Origin: an uncultured Lachnospiraceae bacterium
GTDB taxonomy: Bacteria; Bacillota_A; Clostridia; Lachnospirales; Lachnospiraceae
DNA length: 7,150 nt
Direction: 5' to 3'
Assembly (NCBI GenBank): GCA_900553635.1
Contig: USDU01000129.1
Location: 1-7,150 of the forward strand
Shown: in pieces, positions 1 to 5,682 of the stretch
Position numbering within the stretch: the stretch's first letter is position 1
How the letters are laid out: the number at the start of each line of letters is the position of its first letter
Position numbers and translations under genes: made by a program
Notes under the pieces: model-generated
Databases searched by the model: none
Seen by the model: only the letters and a program-made list of their open reading frames with translations
Told to the model about the DNA's origin: nothing

Positions 1-11
1 CTTTTTACTGC

Positions 12-833
12 TTACTCATCTTTGATGTACTTGTCCAGAATGCTCTGGATGGTTCCATCGTCCTTCAGCTCCTGAAGTGCTTTGTTCAGTGCTGCGGTCA
101 GTGCCGGGTTGTCCTTGGAAACTGCTGCTGCGTAATCCTCAACTACGTACTCAGTATCCAGAATCTTCAGTCCCTCATTGGCTGCTACGAACTCTTTTGC
201 CGGCTGCTGGTCGATAACCACACAGTCCACCTTGTCCTGAAGCAGAGCCTGTACAGCAGTTGCGCCGTTAGTGTATGCGATGACATGATCCTCGCCATAA
301 TCATCAGAGCAGTACAGATGTCCGGTAGTTCCTTCCTGAACGCCGATGATCTTGTCATTTGCCAGATCATCTACGGTTGTGACATCAGAGCCATCTTTTA
401 CGATGATGACCTGTACACCTGTGGAATAAGAATCTGTGAAGTCTACATTCTGCTTTCTCTCCTCGGTAACAGTCATGCCTGCCAGGGAGATATCAATCTT
501 GCCAGCCTGGATAGCGGTAATCAGGGAAGAGAAATCCATATCCAGAATCTCAAGCTTCAGTCCCAGCTTGTCTGCCAGTGCCTGCGCGATCTCTGCGTCG
601 ATACCTACGATCTGATCCCCCTCTTTGTACTCGTATGGCGGGAATGCCGCGTTGGTTCCCATGGTCAGAACTCCATCCGCTACGGTGGTGAACTCTCCGT
701 CTGCCGCTTCTGTGGTTTCTGTGGCTGCAGCCGCTGTTGTATCTGCTGCTGTCTCATCTGCTTTCTTTCCTCCGCAGGCTGCCAGTGATACGCACATCAT
801 GCCTGCCAGTAATACTGCTACTAACTTTTTCAT
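12..833 (-). CDS. Amino-acid ABC transporter solute-binding lipoprotein (SBP_bac_3 family)
   Basis: Extracellular, lipid-anchored receptor that would capture a polar amino acid and deliver it to an ABC permease. The 273-aa product starts with MKK and a hydrophobic stretch ending in the lipobox LAAC, with Cys20 the predicted lipidated residue. A low-complexity Ala/Thr/Glu linker follows (about 23-46), then the type II periplasmic-binding fold (about 53-271). Visible family features are TNAAFPPYEY (60-69) in the ligand pocket, the segment GKIDISLAGMTVTEERK (111-127) containing the ligand-carboxylate arginine R126, and VVIDQQPA (205-212), whose D208 sits where the family binds the alpha-amino group. 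The start is supported by GGAGG (842-846) eight bases upstream. Two cysteines remain in the mature domain (C175, C204) and might pair. The stop lies 11 bp from the window edge, so permease and ATPase genes, if linked, are outside. Family assignment is firm; the ligand (arginine, lysine, glutamine, cystine or other) cannot be told from sequence. Confidence 0.93.
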   Translation of the reverse strand: MKKLVAVLLAGMMCVSLAACGGKKADETAADTTAAAATETTEAADGEFTTVADGVLTMGTNAAFPPYEYKEGDQIVGIDAEIAQALADKLGLKLEILDMDFSSLITAIQAGKIDISLAGMTVTEERKQNVDFTDSYSTGVQVIIVKDGSDVTTVDDLANDKIIGVQEGTTGHLYCSDDYGEDHVIAYTNGATAVQALLQDKVDCVVIDQQPAKEFVAANEGLKILDTEYVVEDYAAAVSKDNPALTAALNKALQELKDDGTIQSILDKYIKDE

Positions 834-875
834 AATTTTTTCCTCCCAACCTTGAAATGATATTCCATTACGTTT

Positions 876-889
876 CAGGTTAAAACCTG
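876..889. promoter_or_regulatory. Inverted repeat at the predicted start of the lipoprotein transcript
   Basis: Arms CAGGT and ACCTG flank four bases, and they sit exactly at the predicted transcription start of the lipoprotein gene. It could be a repressor operator or a short leader hairpin. No T-run follows, so it is not a terminator. No regulator can be named. Confidence 0.35.
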
Positions 890-895
890 TTTCCT

Positions 896-923
896 ATTAT
901 AGCGCCATTTTAGAAAATTGCAA
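896..923 (-). promoter_or_regulatory. Promoter of the solute-binding lipoprotein gene
   Basis: On the minus strand a perfect -10 box TATAAT (896-901) lies 16 bp after TTGCAA (918-923), a 4/6 match to the -35 consensus. The predicted transcript starts near 889, leaving a leader of about 55 nt before the ATG at 833. The -10 box is strong and the -35 is weak, which is compatible with activator dependence. Confidence 0.7.
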
Positions 924-990
924 TACCCAAATTGCATAATTTTTAATACTTTATGCATTTTATAGTAATTTTATGCATAATTATGCTTAT
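918..990. promoter_or_regulatory. TGCAT-core repeat cluster upstream of the lipoprotein promoter (operator candidate)
   Basis: TGCAT occurs at 933-937, 954-958 and 974-978, spaced 21 and 20 bp, about two helical turns each. Two perfect overlapping palindromes sit at the distal end: TTATGCATAA (971-980) and GCATAATTATGC (975-986). The cluster occupies roughly -45 to -100 relative to the predicted lipoprotein start, the usual place for an activator. The 14-mer at 974-987 differs at three positions from the general ArgR box core TGAAT-4W-ATTCA, so an ArgR-type site is one possibility, but this is inference. Confidence 0.35.
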
Positions 991-1140
991 ATACACGTAT
1001 ATTCCATGTTTTTATTCATATAAGACCCCTTTATCGTTTCGCTTTTTTCTTTTTCCGCCCATTATTTCGATCCGTTTTCTATCTTTTTCGTCCAAACTCT
1101 TGCCGGAACCTAAAGTCTTTCTTAATTTTCGCTCCTGTCA

Positions 1141-1168
1141 TTGACATAAAAAACCAGTATGCTATACT
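1141..1168 (+). promoter_or_regulatory. Promoter of uppP
   Basis: A perfect -35 TTGACA (1141-1146) and TATACT (1163-1168, 5/6 match) are separated by 16 bp. A TGN extended -10 motif immediately precedes TATACT (TG at 1160-1161). Transcription should start near 1175, giving a leader of about 50 nt. This is a strong sigma-A-type promoter. Confidence 0.82.
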
Positions 1169-1180
1169 GAAAACCGAATC

Positions 1181-1202
1181 TTTCCTCATATATATGTGGA
1201 AA
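1181..1202. promoter_or_regulatory. 22-bp inverted repeat in the uppP leader
   Basis: Arms TTTCC (1181-1185) and GGAAA (1198-1202) enclose the palindrome CATATATATG (1187-1196), with a single T/T mismatch pair at 1186/1197. It lies just downstream of the predicted uppP transcription start and ends eight bases before the AAGGAG ribosome binding site. It may be a dimeric-repressor operator or an RNA hairpin near the ribosome binding site. Its identity is unknown. Confidence 0.45.
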
Positions 1203-1224
1203 TTAAAATTAAGGAGTATATACT

Positions 1225-2048
1225 ATGAATGTAATCGAATGGTTGAAGGTTCTTCTTCTTGGCATCGTGGAAGGTATCACGGAATGGCTTCCCATCAGCA
1301 GTACCGGACATATGATTCTGGTCAATGAATTTATCCATCTGAATGTCAGCGACGCGTTTATGGAAATGTTTCTGGTCGTCATTCAGTTGGGCGCAATTCT
1401 GGCGGTCGTAGTTCTCTATTTCGGCAAGCTGTGGCCCTTACCATGCCTTCCAAGGGCTGGATCAAGAAAGATACCTGGTCCCTGTGGTTTAAGGTGCTGA
1501 TTGCAGTGCTTCCGGCTGCCATCATTGGTCTTCCCTTTGATGATAAGATCGATAAATTATTCTATAATTATCAGACTGTTGCTTTCACGCTGATCCTCTA
1601 TGGCGTCTTGTTTATTATCATTGAGAATTATAATAAAGGCCGAAAGCCCCGGGTGAAATCTTTTAAACAGCTTTCTTATCCGATGGCTGTTTTTATCGGT
1701 GTTTTTCAGGTACTGGCTTTGATTCCGGGTACTTCCCGATCCGGCGCGACGATCCTGGGCGCTACGCTTCTGGGTACTTCCCGGTATATCGCGGCTGAGT
1801 TCAGCTTCTTCCTGGCGATTCCGGTAATGTTTGGCGCAAGTCTTTTGAAGCTGGTAAAATTCGGTTTCCATTTTACCGGGACGGAAGCAGCGATTCTGAT
1901 TGTGGGCATGGTGACGGCGTTTGTGGTTTCGGTGCTGGCGATTAAGTTCTTGATGGGATATATTAAGAAAAATGATTTTAAGGCGTTCGGATATTATCGG
2001 ATTGTACTGGGAGCGCTGGTGATTGTGTATTTTCTGTTTTTTAATTAA
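1225..2048 (+). pseudogene. uppP: Undecaprenyl-diphosphatase UppP/BacA, interrupted by a one-base frameshift
   Basis: UppP is an integral membrane enzyme that removes the terminal phosphate of undecaprenyl diphosphate, recycling the lipid carrier for peptidoglycan and other envelope polymers; overexpression gives bacitracin resistance. The first frame (from 1225) encodes the N-terminal catalytic motif [17 protein letters not shown], with ExxxE at E16/E20 and H29. The second frame (read to the stop ending at 2048) carries the other active-site motif PGTSRSG and several hydrophobic membrane segments. Neither part has both motifs. The frames join near 1438-1440, where CCCTTA probably represents CCCTTTA with one T lost. 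Restoring it yields Leu-Trp-Pro-Phe-Thr-Met-Pro and a 274-aa protein, the normal family length, with PGTSRSG at about 168-174. AAGGAG (1211-1216) sits eight bases before the ATG. Read literally the gene is broken, but the uniform conservation on both sides suggests a sequencing error or a very recent mutation. Confidence 0.93.
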
Positions 2049-2057
2049 TTAACGGAC

Positions 2058-2097
2058 GAAGAGAGAGAAGGGTTCCCCCCTCTCTCTCTTCTGTTTT
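2058..2097 (+). terminator. Terminator hairpin of uppP
   Basis: An 11-bp stem pairs GAAGAGAGAGA (2058-2068) with TCTCTCTCTTC (2081-2091). It is extended by GGG/CCC after one mismatch and followed by TGTTTTG. It starts ten bases after the uppP stop. The T-tract is interrupted, so termination here may be partial and backed up by the next hairpin. Confidence 0.75.
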
Positions 2098-2109
2098 GTG
2101 ATGATGGAC

Positions 2110-2151
2110 AAAATCCTGACACCGGGGGCTTCGCCCGGTGCCAGGATTTTT
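2110..2151. terminator. Bidirectional rho-independent terminator between convergent genes
   Basis: AAATCCTG (2111-2118) pairs with CAGGATTT (2142-2149). After one a/c mismatch, CACCGGG (2120-2126) pairs with CCCGGTG (2134-2140), leaving a 7-nt loop. The hairpin is followed by TTTTT on the plus strand and TTTTG on the minus strand, so it can stop uppP transcription and also transcription of the aminotransferase gene, whose stop is at 2172. Confidence 0.88.
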
Positions 2152-2171
2152 GACTTTGAAATATATCTAAT

Positions 2172-3458
2172 TTATTTCGTCTCGAGAAGCTTTTCTACGC
2201 TTACCAGCTTTACACAGAGGACGAACAGATCTGCGGCTGCGGCCAGGTCTTCCGTAGTGGGGAAGGACGGGGCAATACGGATGTTGCTGTCCTTCGGGTC
2301 GTTGTGGTACGGGTAGGTGGCGCCTGCACCGGTCATGACAACGCCTGCTTCCTTACACTTGGCCACGATAGCTTTTGCACAGCCTTCCATGGCCTCAAAG
2401 GAGATGAAGTAACCGCCGTTGGGGCGTACCCAGGTTCCGATCTCAAGGCCGCCAAGCTCTCTGTCCAGGGTATCCAGTACTGCTTCGAATTTCGGACGGA
2501 GAATGACTGCATGCTTACGCATGTGGGCTTTGATTCCGTCGATGTCTTTGAAGAAGCGTACGTGACGCAGCTGATTGAGCTTGTCATGACCGATGGTCTG
2601 GATGGTCATCTGCTTCTTGATATCTTTGATATTGTTCTCGGATGTGGCAATGCAGGAGATACCAGAGCCCGGAAAGCTGATCTTGGATGTGGAGCAGAAT
2701 TCAAATACCATATCCGGGTTGCCTGCCTTAGCGCACTCGCTTAAGATCTCGGGGATCTCATCCTGCCTGTCGTCATACAGGTGATGTACGCAGTAAGCAT
2801 TATCCCAGAAGATACGAAAATCCTCTGCTGCAGGCTTCAGGTTTGCGAAGCGGCGTACGGTTTCATCCGAGTAGGTGATGCCCTGAGGATTGGAGTACTT
2901 CGGCACACACCAGATGCCTTTGACTGCCGGGTCGTTGTTGACCAGTTCTTCTACCATATCCATATCCGGTCCGGTTACGGTCATCGGGATGTTGATCATC
3001 TCAATTCCGAAGGATTCGGTGATGGCGAAGTGACGATCATAACCCGGTACCGGACACAGAAATTTTACTTTGTCCAGCTTGCACCAGGGAGTATGTCCCA
3101 GGATACCATGCATCATGGCTCTCGCTACCGTGTCATACATGATGTTCAGGCTGGCATTGCCATAGACGATGACGTTGTCGGCGGATACGCCTGTCATGCC
3201 CGCCAGCAGTTCTTTTGCTTCTTTCAGTCCGTCCAGCACACCGTAGTTGCGGCAATCCAGTCCTGTAGCGTCTTTCAGGTCGCTCTGGCTATTCAGCACG
3301 TCCAGCATGGGCATGGACAGGTCGAGCTGATCTGCGCCTGGCTTTCCTCTGGACATATCCAGATGTAAACCTTTTGCCTGGGCTTCTTTATACTTTGTCT
3401 CCAACTCTGTTTTCAGCTGCACAAGTTCCTCTTTGGTTAATTCGCGATACGGTTTCAT
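2172..3458 (-). CDS. Aspartate aminotransferase, class I subgroup 1c (PLP-dependent)
   Basis: A cytosolic, PLP-dependent fold type I aminotransferase, 428 aa, matching the usual length of the subgroup typified by actinobacterial aspartate aminotransferases such as Rv3722c (Pfam Asp_aminotransf, PF12897). It is expected to interconvert aspartate plus 2-oxoglutarate with oxaloacetate plus glutamate. Visible motifs are the N-terminal MSRGKPG (35-41); YGNASLN (99-105), the cofactor phosphate region; YSNPQG (188-193) with N190; WDNAY (218-222) with D219 for the PLP ring nitrogen; STSKISFPGSG (256-266) with Schiff-base lysine K259; and NIRIAPSFP (392-400) with substrate-carboxylate arginine R394. 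AGGAGG (3465-3470) lies six bases before the ATG. It is the last gene of the hom unit, 81 bp after the HD gene. The family is clear from the motifs. Older annotations call such proteins GntR/MocR-like or alanine-glyoxylate aminotransferases, but no helix-turn-helix domain is present. Confidence 0.9.
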   Translation of the reverse strand: MKPYRELTKEELVQLKTELETKYKEAQAKGLHLDMSRGKPGADQLDLSMPMLDVLNSQSDLKDATGLDCRNYGVLDGLKEAKELLAGMTGVSADNVIVYGNASLNIMYDTVARAMMHGILGHTPWCKLDKVKFLCPVPGYDRHFAITESFGIEMINIPMTVTGPDMDMVEELVNNDPAVKGIWCVPKYSNPQGITYSDETVRRFANLKPAAEDFRIFWDNAYCVHHLYDDRQDEIPEILSECAKAGNPDMVFEFCSTSKISFPGSGISCIATSENNIKDIKKQMTIQTIGHDKLNQLRHVRFFKDIDGIKAHMRKHAVILRPKFEAVLDTLDRELGGLEIGTWVRPNGGYFISFEAMEGCAKAIVAKCKEAGVVMTGAGATYPYHNDPKDSNIRIAPSFPTTEDLAAAADLFVLCVKLVSVEKLLETK

Positions 3459-3536
3459 CTTGCTCCTCCTCGTTCACTTATTGCTGCCTGTAGATACTTT
3501 TCGCAGTATTCATCATACTACAGATATCTCTGTAGC
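3459..3536 (-). other. Leader between the HD-hydrolase and aminotransferase genes, with two small hairpins
   Basis: Read on the minus strand, arms CTACAGA and TCTGTAG with a GATA loop (3518-3535) form a 7-bp hairpin. A second, ATACT/AGTAT with a 6-nt loop (3494-3509), follows. Neither has a T-run, so neither looks like a terminator. They could be mRNA stability or processing elements, or an operator. Confidence 0.4.
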
Positions 3537-3565
3537 AGATTATCCTTTTTCGTCTGTTTTGTCAA
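3537..3565 (-). promoter_or_regulatory. Possible internal promoter for the aminotransferase gene
   Basis: TTGACA (3560-3565) lies inside the 3' end of the HD gene, 17 bp from TAATCT (3537-3542; only 3/6 match to TATAAT). Alternatives are GATAAT at 15 bp spacing, or TATGAT farther down with no -35. The perfect -35 and the 81-bp gap make a secondary promoter plausible, but the -10 is weak. Confidence 0.35.
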
Positions 3566-4145
3566 TACTCTTTTTTTCGCCAAATACTTCTGTCACCAGG
3601 CGATTGTATTCCTGCCAGGTAGGATGATCCTTCAATTCTTCCAAAGCTTTCGCAATGGAACGGTACATCCAGGCATGCATTTCTTTATTCTTCTCGTTGA
3701 AACGCTCCCAGATTTTATCGCCGATGATGCACTGATCCCGATATATCGCCCGCAGGTTCGAAAGCTTGTCCGCCAGGGCCAGCATCTTGGCGTCCCGGTC
3801 GGCTTCGGTCTCCAGGAAGGTGATGGTCTCCTGTTTTCTGGTCTTCCAGGTCAGTGCCGCCGGAAGGGTTCTCCGCTTGTCCTCGCTCTCATTCAGTACC
3901 AGCTCGGTAATGCGTCTGCCGAGCCGGGCATACAGGTCGTCCTCCGTAGCATCCGTGTCTTCAATGACGTCGTGGAGCACGGCAGCCGCGATAACTTCCT
4001 CGTCGTCTGTCATGGCTGATACGATGGCCGCTGCCTCGATGGGATGTACGATATACGGCACGTTAGTGCCCTTTCGCCTGGCTCCTGAATGAGCCTTCGT
4101 GGCAAATATAATCGCTTTGTCCAGTAAAGTCAGTGTCTTTTTCAT
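3540..4145 (-). CDS. HD-domain hydrolase, small alarmone hydrolase (MESH1/SpoT-HD) type
   Basis: A 201-aa cytosolic single-domain HD protein resembling the N-terminal hydrolase domain of Rel/SpoT and stand-alone small alarmone hydrolases, which remove the 3' pyrophosphate from ppGpp/pppGpp. Motifs in order are FATKAHSGARRKG (14-26) with H19; PYIVHP (30-35) with H34; LHDVIEDT (57-64) with the metal-binding H58/D59 and catalytic E62/D63; and LADKLSNLRAI (124-134) with D126 and N130. The HD metal set H34, H58, D59, D126 is therefore complete. There is no synthetase, TGS or ACT domain, so any activity would be hydrolytic only. AGAGG (4152-4156) precedes the ATG by six bases, and only 30 bp separate it from the hom stop, indicating co-transcription. 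The C-terminus (about 150-201) is charged and less family-like. Alarmone specificity is inferred; another nucleotide substrate such as NADPH, as reported for human MESH1, cannot be excluded. Confidence 0.8.
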   Translation of the reverse strand: MKKTLTLLDKAIIFATKAHSGARRKGTNVPYIVHPIEAAAIVSAMTDDEEVIAAAVLHDVIEDTDATEDDLYARLGRRITELVLNESEDKRRTLPAALTWKTRKQETITFLETEADRDAKMLALADKLSNLRAIYRDQCIIGDKIWERFNEKNKEMHAWMYRSIAKALEELKDHPTWQEYNRLVTEVFGEKKSIDKTDEKG

Positions 4146-4175
4146 TCCCCGCCTCTGTTCCCTCTCCGCTTTTTC

Positions 4176-5474
4176 TTATTCGCTCTGCGCATATACGCGA
4201 AGAACGGAAGGAATCTCTTTTACAATAGACATCTCGTTCATCACTAGAAGGGCATCCCTGAAATGACGTTCTTCCACCTGATCGGTAATGATAACCAATT
4301 CTGCGGTACCCTCGCCGACACTCTTCTGAATTACCTGGGCAATGCTCACATGATTGTTGCCGAACACCGATGCAATAGCAGCCAGTACACCCGGTCTGTC
4401 CTCCACTTCCATACGCATGAAGTAGCGGTTTTGCACTTCATCCACCGGCTTAATCCGCAGATTTTTATAGCAGGTACAGTTGATTCTTCCGGTGCTGCCT
4501 GCCACGATATCCCGGGCCACCTCGAAGATATCCCCGGCTACCGCGCTGCCGGTAGGAAGCTTTCCTGCTCCGCGTCCCTGGAACATGGCGTCGTCTACAG
4601 CATCGCCGTGTACAAAGACCGCATTAAAGGAATCATTAACGCCGGCCAGCGGATGATCTGCCGGAATCAGCATCGGGTATACCCCCGCCTCAATGCCGGT
4701 ATCCGTATTACGCGCCACGCCCAGAAGCTTAATAACCATGCCCATCTCCGTGGCATAGGCAATATCTGCCGCCGTAATCTTCGTGATACCCTGTGTATAC
4801 ACATCCGAGAAGGTCACACGGGAATTAAACGCGATAGACGCCATAATCGCCACCTTACGGGCTGCGTCATAGCCTTCAACATCCGCTGTGGGATCCGCCT
4901 CCGCGTAACCCAACTCTGTCGCCAGCGCCAGCGCGTCCGCAAATTCCATATGATCCTTCGTCATCTTCGTCAGAATATAATTCGTAGTTCCGTTGACGAT
5001 ACCCATGACCTCAGTCAGGTGATTGGCCGCCAGACACTGCTTCAGCGGACGGATAATCGGAATGCCGCCTGCCACAGCCGCCTCAAACATCAGATCGCAG
5101 CCATGCTCTTCCGCCGCGTCCAACACTTCTTTTCCATGCTCCGCCAGCAGATCCTTATTGGCCGTCACCACATGCTTTCCAGCATGAAGTGCCTCCGTAA
5201 TATAAGTCTTCGCCGGTTCGATACCGCCCATAACCTCGATGACAATCTCTATCTCCGGATCGTCCAGAATCTCCTTCCAGTTGTCGGTAAAAAGACTGCT
5301 GTCCATGCCCTCTCTTGGCTTCTTTGTATTGCGGACCAAAATCTTCTTCAGCTCCACCACTGCGCCAAGCTTCTTCGGCATCTCATCCTTCTGCCACTGC
5401 AAAATATCATACACGCCGCTTCCGACAGTTCCCGCGCCCAGAAGCGCGGCTTTAATTACCCGTACGTCACTCAT
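4176..5474 (-). CDS. hom: Homoserine dehydrogenase with C-terminal ACT domain
   Basis: Reduces L-aspartate 4-semialdehyde to L-homoserine with NAD(P)H, the branch point to threonine and methionine, in the cytosol. The 432-aa monofunctional form shows an N-terminal Rossmann fold with LLGAGTVGSG (11-20); TANKDLLA (104-111) with the conserved K107; the family signature from A185 to K207 (GYAEADPTADVEGYDAARK), which includes catalytic D203 and K207; and a C-terminal ACT domain starting near 352 with the EDRPGVLA motif (358-365), the usual site of allosteric control, often by threonine. Length and order are typical of Firmicute Hom, with no fused aspartokinase. AGGAG (5483-5487) lies eight bases before the ATG. 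It has its own promoter and a leader of about 100 nt, too short for a T-box, and I see no riboswitch. The HD-hydrolase and aminotransferase genes follow on the same strand. Confidence 0.96.
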   Translation of the reverse strand: MSDVRVIKAALLGAGTVGSGVYDILQWQKDEMPKKLGAVVELKKILVRNTKKPREGMDSSLFTDNWKEILDDPEIEIVIEVMGGIEPAKTYITEALHAGKHVVTANKDLLAEHGKEVLDAAEEHGCDLMFEAAVAGGIPIIRPLKQCLAANHLTEVMGIVNGTTNYILTKMTKDHMEFADALALATELGYAEADPTADVEGYDAARKVAIMASIAFNSRVTFSDVYTQGITKITAADIAYATEMGMVIKLLGVARNTDTGIEAGVYPMLIPADHPLAGVNDSFNAVFVHGDAVDDAMFQGRGAGKLPTGSAVAGDIFEVARDIVAGSTGRINCTCYKNLRIKPVDEVQNRYFMRMEVEDRPGVLAAIASVFGNNHVSIAQVIQKSVGEGTAELVIITDQVEERHFRDALLVMNEMSIVKEIPSVLRVYAQSE

Positions 5475-5570
5475 TTTCTTTTCTCCTGCCTGTGAAAGTC
5501 CTGCTGCCCGCGTTTCTTTTATAATTTAATCTTGATTTTGACCCGGATGCAGGATTTTTATTACTGATTT

Positions 5571-5604
5571 CTGTATACAGTGTACTATGATTTTTTTACA
5601 GTGT
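5571..5604. promoter_or_regulatory. Repeats overlapping the hom promoter (operator candidate)
   Basis: TACAGTGT (plus strand) occurs at 5576-5583 and again at 5597-5604, 21 bp apart, so both copies face the same side of the helix. One overlaps the -10 box and the other the -35 box. A perfect 10-bp palindrome CTGTATACAG (5571-5580) sits at the predicted transcription start. The placement fits a repressor site, but the repeats may partly be promoter elements, and no regulator is identifiable. Confidence 0.4.
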
Positions 5605-5607
5605 CAA
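5579..5607 (-). promoter_or_regulatory. Promoter of hom
   Basis: On the minus strand a perfect -35 TTGACA (5602-5607) is followed after exactly 17 bp by TACACT (5579-5584, 4/6 match to TATAAT). Transcription should begin near 5572, 98 nt before the start codon. The promoter would drive hom and probably the two genes after it. Confidence 0.75.
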
Positions 5608-5645
5608 TTCAACAGGCGACGCACCGGGCTTATTTTAGGGCTGTA

Positions 5646-5682
5646 TTTTTGTACTTTTTTTCATACTTTTTTCATACTTTTT
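5646..5682. repeat. Phased T/A-tract repeat upstream of hom
   Basis: T-runs at 5646-5650, 5655-5661, 5667-5672 and 5678-5682 have centres about 10-11 bp apart. Part of the tract is a direct repeat of CATAC followed by T5-6. Tracts spaced by one helical turn are known to bend DNA. The array ends at the stop codon of the upstream DUF4130 gene and lies about 75-110 bp upstream of the predicted hom start. No hairpin precedes it, so it is not a standard terminator for the upstream pair. Confidence 0.6.

Larger units (their letters stand above)
834..1224. other. AT-rich divergent intergenic region
   Basis: This 391-bp gap separates the divergent lipoprotein and uppP genes. It holds a promoter for each gene, an A/T-rich cluster of TGCAT-core repeats (918-990), an inverted repeat ATATAC-ac-GTATAT (989-1002), and a 22-bp inverted repeat in the uppP leader (1181-1202). 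The stretch of about 1010-1137 is pyrimidine-rich on the plus strand; I see no convincing gene or RNA in it. A 63-codon open frame at 953-1144 has no ribosome binding site or recognisable protein and is not called. Confidence 0.7.

Noticed and set aside
1425..1445. Programmed -1 ribosomal frameshift in uppP
   Set aside because: GCCCTTA is not a canonical X-XXY-YYZ slippery heptamer, and uppP is not known to use recoding. A missing base is the simpler explanation.
1431..2048. Independent short UppP-like gene starting at GTG 1431
   Set aside because: There is no ribosome binding site before the GTG, the product lacks the N-terminal catalytic motif, and the join with the preceding frame restores the exact family length.
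2781..3368. A 195-codon plus-strand frame opposite the aminotransferase gene
   Set aside because: It lies wholly antisense to a motif-complete enzyme gene and shows no protein-family features of its own.
4263..5495. A 410-codon open frame on the plus strand opposite hom
   Set aside because: It is antisense to a clear homoserine dehydrogenase, its product is rich in His/Arg/Cys with no recognisable domain, and it has no ribosome binding site. It is a by-product of hom codon bias.
5475..5572. T-box or riboswitch leader for hom
   Set aside because: The predicted leader is only about 98 nt, with no T-box sequence, no antiterminator/terminator pair and no strong hairpin.
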